A stretch of DNA of 64,000 bases from Luteimonas aquatica. GTDB lineage: Bacteria; Pseudomonadota; Gammaproteobacteria; Xanthomonadales; Xanthomonadaceae. The stretch covers positions 124,001-188,000 of the forward strand of contig NZ_JALBFU010000004.1 in the NCBI RefSeq assembly GCF_022662575.1, written 5' to 3'. Below, one piece after another: positions 7,890 through 15,473 of this stretch; position 1 is the stretch's first letter; each line of letters opens with the position of its first letter. Made by a program: the position numbers and the translations under genes. The notes below the pieces were generated by a model. That model ran no database searches and was not told the DNA's origin. It worked only from the letters and a program-made list of their open reading frames with translations.

Positions 7890-8447
7890 CTACGGCGCCG
7901 GCGCGCCCAGGTCGATCACCTCGGGCGAGGCCGAGACCCGGAACGGCGGCAGGTATAGATCGTCGAGATCGATGACGCTGCGGGCGGTGCGGAAGGAGGC
8001 GTGCTGGTTTTGCTGGCGGCACTGCATCTGGGCGGCGTCGGAGATGGAGTGCGTCGCCACGGCCAGGAACGGCCCGTCGGGAACGTAAAGCGTATGGCGC
8101 GGTCCGGCGACGACCGAGGGCGTGAGCAGGTCTCCGTTCCGGGTGGGCAGATACGCCTGGCCGGTGCAATCGGACGATTCGAAATAGAGTTCGCCGTAGG
8201 GAATAAAGCCGAGCCGGTACGCATAGAGCTGGATTCTCTGGTCGCCGACGCGAAACGGAATGCGCACCACGGGCACGACCCAGGCGCTCGGCAATTGGAG
8301 GGTGGTCGTATGCATGATCGGACCGACGGTCCTGCCGTTCGCGTCGAGGACGACGAACGGCTCGCGGGCGCCGGCGGAAAACGCAAGGGCGAACAGCAGC
8401 GGCGCGGCGAGCCTGCCGGCCACGCGAAGCACGGAAGCGGATGACAT
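7890..8447 (-). CDS. Hypothetical exported protein
   Basis: 185 residues with a clear signal peptide (MSSASVLRVAGRLAAPLLFA, cleavage near SAGA). The mature part is mostly beta-like with two cysteines that could pair (SSDCTGQ and MQCRQQ). No family recognised. The start is supported by AGGAGA about 7 nt upstream. It converges on the RNB gene with a 13-bp gap. Periplasmic or secreted location is inferred from the signal peptide only. Confidence 0.75.
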   Translation of the reverse strand: MSSASVLRVAGRLAAPLLFALAFSAGAREPFVVLDANGRTVGPIMHTTTLQLPSAWVVPVVRIPFRVGDQRIQLYAYRLGFIPYGELYFESSDCTGQAYLPTRNGDLLTPSVVAGPRHTLYVPDGPFLAVATHSISDAAQMQCRQQNQHASFRTARSVIDLDDLYLPPFRVSASPEVIDLGAPAP

Positions 8448-8583
8448 GTCGAGGTCTCCTGGCGGGAAGGGGCTGTCGCGCATCGTCGGACACGCCCCCC
8501 ATCGGCAGGCCGGCGATGGCCGGCCATCCATCAGTACCACATCGGCACGAACGCGGGAGTGAGCGGCGTGGCGTTCCGCCTCG

Positions 8584-9714
8584 CTACTGCCGGTGTTCGC
8601 GGGTCAGGTACTCGGTCGACTGCATCTCGATCAGGCGCGAGGCGGTGCGCTCGAACGCGCCGGCCAGCCGTTCGCCGGCATACAGCTGCATCGGCGCGGC
8701 GTCGGCGGTGCACACCAGGTTGACGTGGCGGTCGTAGAGCTCGTCGATCAGGGTGATGAAGCGCCGCGCCGGATTGTCCATGCGCGCGTCCATGCGCGGC
8801 ACCCCCCCCAGCAGCACGGTATGGAATTCGCGCGCGATCTCGATGTAGTCGGCGGCGCCGCGCGGGCCTTCGCACAGTTCGGCGAAATCGAACCAGGCCA
8901 TGCCCTTGCAGCGCGCGCGCACCGCGATCCTGCGGCCCTCGACCTCGATGCCGGCATCGCGGTGGCGGCCTCCGCTGAGCGCGCTGTCGCCGCCCAGCTC
9001 GTCCCAGCGCGTTTCCAGCCATGCATCCGATTGCGCGTCCAGCGGCGCGCGGTAGACCGGCGAGCGGGTCAGCGCGCGCAGGCGGTAGTCGGTATCGCTG
9101 ACCAGCTCCAGCACGTGGCAGGACTGCTCGATCAGGGCGATGGCCGGCTCGAAGCGCGCGCGCTGCAGGCCGTCCTTGTACAGCTCGCGCGGCGCGCTGT
9201 TGGAGGTGGTGACCAGCACCACGCCCTCGGCGAACAGGCGCTCGAGCAGGCGTCCGAGCAGCATCGCATCGCCGATGTCGTTGACGAAGAACTCGTCCAG
9301 CACCAGCACGCGCAGGCGCGCGCGCCATTCGCGGGCGATCAGCGCCAGCGGGTCGCGCTCGCCGGCGTGGTCGCGCAGGCGCGCATGCACCTCGCGCATG
9401 AAGCGGTGGAAATGCGTGCGGCGCTTCTCGGCGATCGGCAGGCCGTCGTAGAACAGGTCGATCAGGAAGGTCTTGCCGCGGCCGACGCCGCCCCACAGGT
9501 AAAGGCCGGGTTCGGCCGGCGGCGGGCCGTCGCCGAACAGGCGCTGCAGCACGCCGGGCGCCTTGGCCGGGCGCAGCAGCGCGTCGTGGATGCGATCCAG
9601 CTCGGCCAGCGCAGGATGCTGCGCCGGATCGTCGCTCCAGTCGCCGCGCGCGACCCCGGCGCGGTAGCGCCCGGATGGCCGTGCCGCGTCCGCCCCTTCG
9701 ACCGCCTCAGCCAT
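8584..9714 (-). CDS. zapE: Cell-division ATPase ZapE (AFG1-like)
   Basis: 376-residue P-loop ATPase of the AFG1/ZapE family, which in E. coli joins the constricting Z-ring under stress. Walker A is GGVGRGKT (residues 75-82), Walker B LVLDEF (137-142), followed by the family motif FVNDIGDAMLLGRLLERLF and a sensor-like TTSN. Length and the C-terminal LIDELYDRHVNLVCTA block match the family. The start overlaps the end of the upstream hydrolase gene by 8 bp, implying co-translation. Confidence 0.94.
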   Translation of the reverse strand: MAEAVEGADAARPSGRYRAGVARGDWSDDPAQHPALAELDRIHDALLRPAKAPGVLQRLFGDGPPPAEPGLYLWGGVGRGKTFLIDLFYDGLPIAEKRRTHFHRFMREVHARLRDHAGERDPLALIAREWRARLRVLVLDEFFVNDIGDAMLLGRLLERLFAEGVVLVTTSNSAPRELYKDGLQRARFEPAIALIEQSCHVLELVSDTDYRLRALTRSPVYRAPLDAQSDAWLETRWDELGGDSALSGGRHRDAGIEVEGRRIAVRARCKGMAWFDFAELCEGPRGAADYIEIAREFHTVLLGGVPRMDARMDNPARRFITLIDELYDRHVNLVCTADAAPMQLYAGERLAGAFERTASRLIEMQSTEYLTREHRQ

Positions 9715-10375
9715 GCGCGGCCGGCAGGTGCGGCCGCAGGCTGTTCTTGATCACGCCGCGCAGGTCGATCAGCTTGCGGTGGAAGAAATGGCCGGTGTCG
9801 GGCATGCGCACCAGTTCGGCGCCGGCCTTGCTGCGCTCCAGCCAGTCGTAGACCGCCTGCGGGTCGACGATCTCGTCCTCCTCGCCCTGCACCACCAGCC
9901 AGGGCATGGTCGGCAGCACGATCTCGGCGAAATCCCAGCGCCCGGCCGGCGGCGCGACGGTGATCAGCACGCCCGGCTGCAGGGCGTTGGCCATGCGCAG
10001 GGCGACGTAGGCGCCGAAGCTGAACCCGGCCAGCCACAGCGCGTCGTCCGGGCGCTGTTCGCGCACCCAGGCGGCGACCGCGCGCAGGTCCTCGGCCTCG
10101 CCGGCGCCCTGGTCGAAGGCGCCCTCGGAGTGGCCGGTGCCGCGGAAGTTGAAGCGCACCGTGACCAGGCCGAGCTCGCGCAGGGCGCGCGCCACCATGG
10201 TCACCACCTTGTTGTGCATGGTGCCGCCCTCGGTGGGCAGCGGGTGGCAGACGATGGCCACCAAGGGCTGGCGCGTGGCGTCGGCCTCCGGCCAGTCGAC
10301 CGCGACCTCGAGCACGCCGGCAGGGCCGGGCAGGGTCAAGGTGGCGGATTCGCTGGGGAAGGCGGGGGAAGCCAT
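9707..10375 (-). CDS. Alpha/beta-hydrolase (dienelactone hydrolase/esterase-like)
   Basis: 222 residues. Catalytic triad candidates are S119 in GFSFG, D167 in GEEDEIVD and H196 in DTGHFFH. The N-terminal CHPLPTEGGTMHNKVV and FNFRGTGHSEG blocks are typical of a widespread bacterial hydrolase family often annotated CocE/NonD-like. Cytoplasmic, no signal peptide. The substrate is unknown. Precedes zapE with an 8-bp overlap. A triple 14-bp direct repeat lies just upstream of its start. Confidence 0.85.
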   Translation of the reverse strand: MASPAFPSESATLTLPGPAGVLEVAVDWPEADATRQPLVAIVCHPLPTEGGTMHNKVVTMVARALRELGLVTVRFNFRGTGHSEGAFDQGAGEAEDLRAVAAWVREQRPDDALWLAGFSFGAYVALRMANALQPGVLITVAPPAGRWDFAEIVLPTMPWLVVQGEEDEIVDPQAVYDWLERSKAGAELVRMPDTGHFFHRKLIDLRGVIKNSLRPHLPAAHG

Positions 10376-10383
10376 GGCGCCAT

Positions 10384-10425
10384 GATACGTGCTGGACGAT
10401 GCGTGCTGGACGATACGTGCTGGAC
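10384..10425. repeat. Three tandem copies of a 14-bp unit
   Basis: GATACGTGCTGGAC, GATGCGTGCTGGAC and GATACGTGCTGGAC follow one another without spacers, with a single variant base in the middle copy. The array ends 9 bp before the hydrolase start codon and so occupies its promoter/leader position. Confidence 0.85.
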
Positions 10426-10458
10426 GTCCGGCGCACGCCGCCGCATGCCGGAAACGAC

Positions 10459-10480
10459 AACGCCGCCTGGCGGCGGCGTT
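10459..10480 (-). terminator. Stem-loop after the cytochrome c5 gene
   Basis: Perfect 9-bp inverted repeat AACGCCGCC / GGCGGCGTT with a TGGC loop, 25 bp beyond the cytochrome stop codon in its reading direction. The tail (TTGTCGTTT) is only weakly T-rich. Likely an intrinsic terminator of the cytochrome gene. Confidence 0.6.
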
Positions 10481-10504
10481 GCGGGAATCGAGGCGGGGCG
10501 CAGC

Positions 10505-11023
10505 TTATTTGATCTGCGTCAGCATCCAGTCGACCGTCGCCTTCATCTGCTCCTCGGTCAGCGCCGGATTGCCGCCCTTGGGCGGCATGATGCCGCCGTC
10601 CGGGCCGGTGTAGCCCTCGATGGCGTGCTTGTAGAGGGTGTCCTTGCCCTGGGCGATGCGCGCGGTCCAATGCGACTTGTCCAGGGTCGGGGCGTTGCCG
10701 ACGCCGGAGGTGTGGCAGGCGGTGCAGAGGTTGCCGAAGATCACCGAGCCGTCGGTGGTGCCGCCGTAGGCCACCTGCGAGGCGGCCTTGGCGGCGGCCG
10801 CCTTGGCGGCGGCGGCCTGCTGGGCGGCACCGGTGGCGCCGGCGAAGACGGCGCCGGCCGGGGCGATGCGCGCTTCGGTGGTCTTGGTCGTGGTCGCGGA
10901 CACCTCCGGCGGGATGGTGTCATGCAGGTGCAGGGAGAACAGGATCAAGCCGATCGTGACCAGTACCAGGAAGCCGATCACCATCGAGAAATGCTTGAGG
11001 AAGTCGAGGTCGTAATTGCGCAC
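10505..11023 (-). CDS. Membrane-anchored cytochrome c5-type monohaem protein
   Basis: 172 residues. An uncleaved N-terminal membrane helix (about residues 11-31) is followed by an Ala/Lys-rich linker (about 55-85) and a class I c-type domain. Haem attachment is C100-T-A-C103-H104, and the sixth ligand is probably M146 (GIMPPKGG). Periplasmic electron carrier tethered to the inner membrane, as in cytochrome c5/CycB proteins. Monocistronic: a stem-loop follows and the next upstream gene is nearly 200 bp away. Confidence 0.92.
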   Translation of the reverse strand: MRNYDLDFLKHFSMVIGFLVLVTIGLILFSLHLHDTIPPEVSATTTKTTEARIAPAGAVFAGATGAAQQAAAAKAAAAKAASQVAYGGTTDGSVIFGNLCTACHTSGVGNAPTLDKSHWTARIAQGKDTLYKHAIEGYTGPDGGIMPPKGGNPALTEEQMKATVDWMLTQIK

Positions 11024-11208
11024 GAGTCACCTTTGGCGCGCGGCCCCCGGCCGCAGCTAGCACGCAAGTATAAGGGAAGCCTCGGAAAAGTCCCGAGCCC
11101 CGCCCTCGCGCGGCGGCCCGGCCGGCCTCGGCCGCCGGATCCGCCGGGCAGCGCGCCGGTCCGGGCGCGCCGGTGCGCGGCTCGCGCCGTCCGGTGGCCG
11201 GGCCCGGC

Positions 11209-12210
11209 TCAGTCGCGGCGCGGGTGCACCACCACGGTGGCGGTCATGCCGGCGGCGAGCAGCGTGCCGGCCGGCATCCGCGCCTCGTCGATGCCGATGC
11301 GCACCGGCACGCGCTGCGCCAGGCGCACCCAGTTGTAGGTCGGGTTGACGTCGGCCAGCAGGTCGGCGCCGGTGGGGTTGTCGCGGTCGCTGATGCCGCG
11401 GGCGATGCTCTCCACCCGTCCCGGCAGCGCCGGGCCGCCGCTCATCAGGCGGATCTCGACCGGATCGCCGACCCGCAGTGCCGCCAGCTTGGTCTCCTCG
11501 AAATAGCCGGCGATCCAGAACGCGTGGCGGTCGATCAGCGCCAGTCGGGCCGCGCCGGCCCCGGCGTAGTCGCCGCGGCGCACGTCCAGGTTGGTGACGT
11601 AGCCGTCCACCGGCGCGCGCACCTGGGTGCGGGCCAGGTCGAGCCGCGCCGCCTCCAGCGCCGCGCGCGCCTGTTCCACGGCGGCGAGCGCCTTCTCGCG
11701 GCTGGCGCCGGCCTCCTTGCCGCTGGCGCGGGCCTGGTTCCAGCCGGCCAGGGCGGCGTTGGCGGCCGCGGCGGCGTTGGCCTGCTCCTCGGCGGAGATG
11801 ATCTGGCCCTGGATCCTCTGCCGGCGCGCCGACTGCGCCTGGTACATCTCGAAGTTGGCCTTGCGCTCGGCGGCGCCGGCGGCGGCGGCGTTGATGCCGG
11901 CGCCGGCCGCGCGCGCGGCGGCCTCGGCGGCGGCGAGGTTGGCCTGGGCCTGGGCCACCGCATTGCGGTAGCGCATGGCGTCGATCTCGAACAGCAGGTC
12001 GCCCTGCTTCACCGCCTGGTTGTCGCGCACCGCCACGCGCGTCACCAGCCCGGACACGTCCGGGGCGATGCGCACCACCTCGGCGCGCACGCGGCCGTCG
12101 CGCGTCCACGGCGAATACATGTAGTGCCGCCACATCGCGTGCGCGAGCAGGGCGGCGATCAGGACGACAACGGCGGTGAGCGAGAAACGGGCAATCGATC
12201 GAGTGTTCAT
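11209..12210 (-). CDS. HlyD/AaeA-type membrane-fusion protein of an aromatic-acid efflux pump
   Basis: 333 residues. One N-terminal membrane helix (about 8-28) is followed by a biotinyl-lipoyl half (RVAVRDNQAVKQGDLLFEID), a long Ala-rich alpha-hairpin (about 85-200), the second lipoyl half (RTQVRAPVDGYVTNLDVRRG) and a beta-barrel. It bridges the inner-membrane FUSC protein to the outer membrane. Start chosen at MNTRSIARF. Last gene of the MarR - FUSC - DUF1656 - HlyD operon, 5 bp after the DUF1656 stop. Same organisation as E. coli aaeXAB. Confidence 0.9.
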   Translation of the reverse strand: MNTRSIARFSLTAVVVLIAALLAHAMWRHYMYSPWTRDGRVRAEVVRIAPDVSGLVTRVAVRDNQAVKQGDLLFEIDAMRYRNAVAQAQANLAAAEAAARAAGAGINAAAAGAAERKANFEMYQAQSARRQRIQGQIISAEEQANAAAAANAALAGWNQARASGKEAGASREKALAAVEQARAALEAARLDLARTQVRAPVDGYVTNLDVRRGDYAGAGAARLALIDRHAFWIAGYFEETKLAALRVGDPVEIRLMSGGPALPGRVESIARGISDRDNPTGADLLADVNPTYNWVRLAQRVPVRIGIDEARMPAGTLLAAGMTATVVVHPRRD

Positions 12211-12215
12211 GGCGG

Positions 12216-12413
12216 TCAGAAGAGCAGCAGGCCGAAGCCGCAGAAGAGGCAGACGAAGAGGGCGATGCGGAACAGCGGCGGATGCCAGACGAAGCGGTAC
12301 AGGCCGTAGCGGCCGGCCACCGCGTCCAGGCCCCACAGCACGCCGAGCATCAGCGCGAACCACAGCAGCACGCCGGGCATCAGCGCGCCGCCCAGGGAAA
12401 ATTCATACGGCAC
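12216..12413 (-). CDS. DUF1656 / AaeX-type small membrane protein
   Basis: 65 residues, two membrane segments, with the family signature GLYRFVWHPPLFRIALFVCL that closely mirrors E. coli AaeX. The GTG start has GAGGAG 7 nt upstream and overlaps the FUSC gene by 11 bp, giving translational coupling. Its precise role in the pump is not known. It is a constant companion of FUSC/HlyD pairs. Confidence 0.88.
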   Translation of the reverse strand: MPYEFSLGGALMPGVLLWFALMLGVLWGLDAVAGRYGLYRFVWHPPLFRIALFVCLFCGFGLLLF

Positions 12414-14580
12414 GGGGGGACTCCTCGGCAGGCGGCGCAGGCGGTACCGCGGCGGGCATGTAGTCGGCGAGCACCGACTCGGCATCGACCAGGCTGATGC
12501 GGATCAGGTGCAGGTGGTGCAGCAGGCCGCGCGCCTGCGGCAGTTCCGGCAGCAGGCGATGCGCGGCGGCGATGGCCGCCAGCACGCGCTCGCGCGCGGC
12601 CAGGTAGCGCGCCGCGTCGGGCGCTTCGTACAGCCGCGCCACCGCCGCCAGCGCTTCGGCGACGGCGTCCGCGGCGGCTGGCGGCAAGGCCAGCGCGGCC
12701 GCGTCGCGGCGCAGTTCGATCAGCGCGCGCCCGGTCTCGTGCACGGCCAGCGCCCAGGCCAGCAGCGCCCGCGAGGCCTCGCTGCCCGGCGCGGTGTGCG
12801 CGACCACCTGCTGCAGCAGGTCGCGGTTCACGCTCTCGAAGCGATGGCGCAGTCCCGGCAGCGGCGCCTGCGCGGCCAGCGCCACCTGTCCGCGCAGGCT
12901 GGCGAGCTGGCGGCGGCGCATCCAGGCGCTGCCCGCGGCCGGCGGCAGCAGCTGGAACGCCAGGACCGTGGCACCGACGCTGGCGATCTGGGCGATGGCG
13001 TTGTTGAGGAAGCCGGCCGGGTCGTAGTGCATCGCGTTGGTCAGGCCCATCGTCGTGGTCAGGCACATCAGGTAGCCCAGGCCGACCGCCGCCAGCGCCG
13101 GGCGCGTGGTCATGTAGGCGCCGAACAGGAACAGCGGGGCGATGCAGGCCGCCAGCAGCGCGAATCCGTCCACGCGCGGCAGCAGCCAGAACACCGCGGC
13201 GTAGGCCACCGCCGTGCCGAGCACGAATCCGCCCAGCAGGTGCAGGCTGAGCCTGGCCGGCGCCGGCGCGGTGGCGAACAGCGCGCACAGGATGCTGGCC
13301 AGCAGCATCGCGGTGGCCCCGGAGGGCCAGCCGGTCACGATCCAGAAGGCGCTCAGCGCCAGCATCACCAGCACGGTGCGCAGCGTCGCCAGTCCGGCGC
13401 CGGCCAGGTCGTTGCCGCGCGCGAAGCGCACCGTCTCCACCGCGCCGGCCGGCGGGCGCGGACGGCGCAGGCTGGCGGCGACCTCGACGTAGGCGTGCAG
13501 CTCGCCGGCGAAGCGCCGCACCAGCTCGGCGCCGGTGTCGAAGTCGTCGGCGTGCGCGGACCGCGCGAACGCCGCGCGCAGCGCGCGGCCGCGCGCCGGC
13601 AGCGCCGCCACGCAGGCCGAGAGCCCGGGCAGCAGCGCCTGCGAATCCGGCTCGCCGCCTTCCGGCACGGCCAGCGCCTCAGCCAGCGGCCGGTACAGCG
13701 CGATCAGGGCCTGGGCGACGTCCGCGTTGCCGCCGCGGATCAGGCGGTTGATCAGATGGTGCAGCGACTGGAAGCTGGTGGACACCGCCATGAAGCGCTG
13801 GTTGAACAGGCGCAGGCGGCCGCTGCGCGCGCGCGTGTCCGGGTCCTCGAAGATCACCGAGCTGCGCAGGTCCTCCAGCGTGGTGGCCTCGCGCACGAAG
13901 CGCAGGTGCGCCTTCTCCATCGCCTCGCGCGTAGGCGTCCACCGATTCTCCGCTCCGCCGATGCTGTCGCGCACGAAGCCGACGAAGCCCCAGAACTGCG
14001 TACGCGCGGCCGCGCGCAGCGCATCGCGCATGCGGCTGGGGAACACCACGTCGCTGATCACGCCGCTGACCAGCAGGCCGAGCAGCACCTCGGCGATGCG
14101 CGCCATCGCCGAATCGAACACCGCGGTGGGATGCGAGACCACCGGCAGCGCCACGATCGCCGCGGTGTAGCCGGCCAGCACGAAGGCGTAGGACTTGAAG
14201 TTGCGGTACAGCGTGGCGCCGCCGGCGCACAGGCCCAGCCACAGCGCCAGCGCCGGCAGGAACAGTTCGCGCTGCTGCGGGAACAGGCCCATGATCAGCA
14301 GCGCGGCGCCCGCGCCGGCGAAGGTGCCCAGCGTGCGGTAGAAGCTCTTGGCCAGCACCATGCCGCTCTGCCGGTGCATGACGATGACCGTGGTCATCAT
14401 CGCCGTGGACGGCTGCTCCAGCTCCAGGCGCATCGCCAGCCAGCCGGTCAGGCAGTAGATCAGCAACGAGCGCAGCACGAACAGCCAGGTGCCGCCCTCC
14501 TCGCGCAGGAAATCGCTTTTGAAAGCCGCCTGCGCGAGCAGGCCTCGGTCCTGGGCGGCGGGGGCGGGCGCGGCGGACAT
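12403..14580 (-). CDS. FUSC-family inner-membrane efflux protein (AaeB-like)
   Basis: 725 residues with two blocks of membrane helices (about residues 30-175 and 390-545) separated by a long soluble part, the duplicated FUSC architecture. Typical phrases are LRSLLIYCLTGWLAMRLELE and MMTTVIVMHRQSGMVLAKSF. Expected to export aromatic carboxylic acids or similar compounds with the HlyD partner. It begins 8 bp after the MarR stop, so it is under MarR control. Confidence 0.92.
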   Translation of the reverse strand: MSAAPAPAAQDRGLLAQAAFKSDFLREEGGTWLFVLRSLLIYCLTGWLAMRLELEQPSTAMMTTVIVMHRQSGMVLAKSFYRTLGTFAGAGAALLIMGLFPQQRELFLPALALWLGLCAGGATLYRNFKSYAFVLAGYTAAIVALPVVSHPTAVFDSAMARIAEVLLGLLVSGVISDVVFPSRMRDALRAAARTQFWGFVGFVRDSIGGAENRWTPTREAMEKAHLRFVREATTLEDLRSSVIFEDPDTRARSGRLRLFNQRFMAVSTSFQSLHHLINRLIRGGNADVAQALIALYRPLAEALAVPEGGEPDSQALLPGLSACVAALPARGRALRAAFARSAHADDFDTGAELVRRFAGELHAYVEVAASLRRPRPPAGAVETVRFARGNDLAGAGLATLRTVLVMLALSAFWIVTGWPSGATAMLLASILCALFATAPAPARLSLHLLGGFVLGTAVAYAAVFWLLPRVDGFALLAACIAPLFLFGAYMTTRPALAAVGLGYLMCLTTTMGLTNAMHYDPAGFLNNAIAQIASVGATVLAFQLLPPAAGSAWMRRRQLASLRGQVALAAQAPLPGLRHRFESVNRDLLQQVVAHTAPGSEASRALLAWALAVHETGRALIELRRDAAALALPPAAADAVAEALAAVARLYEAPDAARYLAARERVLAAIAAAHRLLPELPQARGLLHHLHLIRISLVDAESVLADYMPAAVPPAPPAEESPRAV

Positions 14581-14588
14581 GGCGTGGC

Positions 14589-15089
14589 TCAGCCGGCGTA
14601 GCTGGAGAAGCCGGAGAGCATTTTCTTGAGCAGGCGCTCGAGGTGCTCCAGCTCGCGCGCGCTCAGCGCCGCGGTCTCGCGGTCGAGCAGGCGCGAGATG
14701 CCCGGCAGCATGCGCCCGATCAGCGCGTCGCCCCTGGCGGTCAGCGACAGCGTCACCTTGCGCCGGTCCTCGGCGTTGCCCGAGCGCGCCAGCAGCCCCT
14801 TGTCGCAGAGGCGGTCGGTGAGGCGGGTGATGTTGGCGAATTTTTCGCCGGCGGCCTCGGCCAGCTCCGAGGGCGTCACCGCGTTGTCGGCGCTGCCGTA
14901 GAGCATCATCAGCAGGTTGTATTCCGGATGGTTGATGCCGAAGGGCTTGAGCAGCGCGTTGGCGTCGTCCTGCACGTGCTTGTGCAGGCGCTTGATCAGC
15001 CGCACCACCACCGCCGGCGCGCGCGGGAAAGCCGGATGCTTGCGGCGGGTGACGTCGATGCGCTGCTCGGTGGCGGCGAAGGGGTTCAT
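14589..15089 (-). CDS. MarR-family transcriptional repressor
   Basis: 166 residues. Winged helix region about 60-130, with NALLKPFGINHPEYNLLMML and the wing DRLCDKGLLARSGNAEDRRK then VTLSLTARG. The start MNPFAATEQ is favoured because the upstream in-frame sequence runs across the operator. It leads the efflux operon and faces a palindromic operator 26 bp upstream, so autorepression with ligand-induced release (probably phenolic acids) is expected. Confidence 0.93.
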   Translation of the reverse strand: MNPFAATEQRIDVTRRKHPAFPRAPAVVVRLIKRLHKHVQDDANALLKPFGINHPEYNLLMMLYGSADNAVTPSELAEAAGEKFANITRLTDRLCDKGLLARSGNAEDRRKVTLSLTARGDALIGRMLPGISRLLDRETAALSARELEHLERLLKKMLSGFSSYAG

Positions 15090-15114
15090 CGCGGGGGATC
15101 GGGAATCAACATAA

Positions 15115-15142
15115 GCATATATTACATTTATGAAATATATGC
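15115..15142. promoter_or_regulatory. MarR operator palindrome
   Basis: Perfect 9-bp inverted repeat GCATATATT - 10 bp - AATATATGC, in an AT-rich island within otherwise GC-rich DNA, 26 bp upstream of the MarR start. Size, symmetry and position are those of MarR-family operators. Confidence 0.8.
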
Positions 15143-15372
15143 AGGGTGAACGGCTTCGCCCCGCCGGGCCGTCATCGCCAGGGAGCGGCCGCCGATTCGA
15201 GGGGAGGGCGCGAGCGGACATCGCGAATCCGGTCGGGGCAGCGCCTGGTGCCCGGTATCAGGACGGTCGCTGATCCGCCCCGTGCCGCGACAAGGCGCAT
15301 TCACCTCCGGAGCACGCCACCGGCGCCGTCTCATGTCCGCGCGGTGACTGCCCGGTGACAGCGGATCGGGGC

Positions 15373-15394
15373 ATGTCACATTTTTGTTCGATGA
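15373..15394 (+). promoter_or_regulatory. Pho-box-like element upstream of tpsB
   Basis: ATGTCAC-ATTT-TTGTTCG resembles two 11-bp PhoB units (consensus CTGTCAT plus four A/T). The first half fits well, the second poorly. It lies about 80 bp upstream of the tpsB ATG. Considered because the same TGTCAC core recurs upstream of three more genes of this region. Confidence 0.35.
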
Positions 15395-15473
15395 CGGTCA
15401 TCGCCGCTTTCTAGGCTTGCGTTTTGGCCGGCGCGATCGATGGCGCGGCACGCTTTTCGGGGTGGTGTTGCAC

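Larger units (their letters stand above)
15090..15473. other. Intergenic region between MarR and tpsB
   Basis: 384 bp without a convincing gene. It holds the MarR operator at its left end, a GC-rich middle in which I see nothing, and a Pho-box-like element followed by a GATGAC-G-GTCATC palindrome (15390-15402) near the tpsB start. The in-frame extension of tpsB upstream of its ATG runs through the putative promoter and is rejected. Confidence 0.6.

Noticed and set aside
15384-15473. Extended N-terminus of the TpsB protein
   Set aside because: The extension would precede a proper signal peptide and runs through the predicted promoter.
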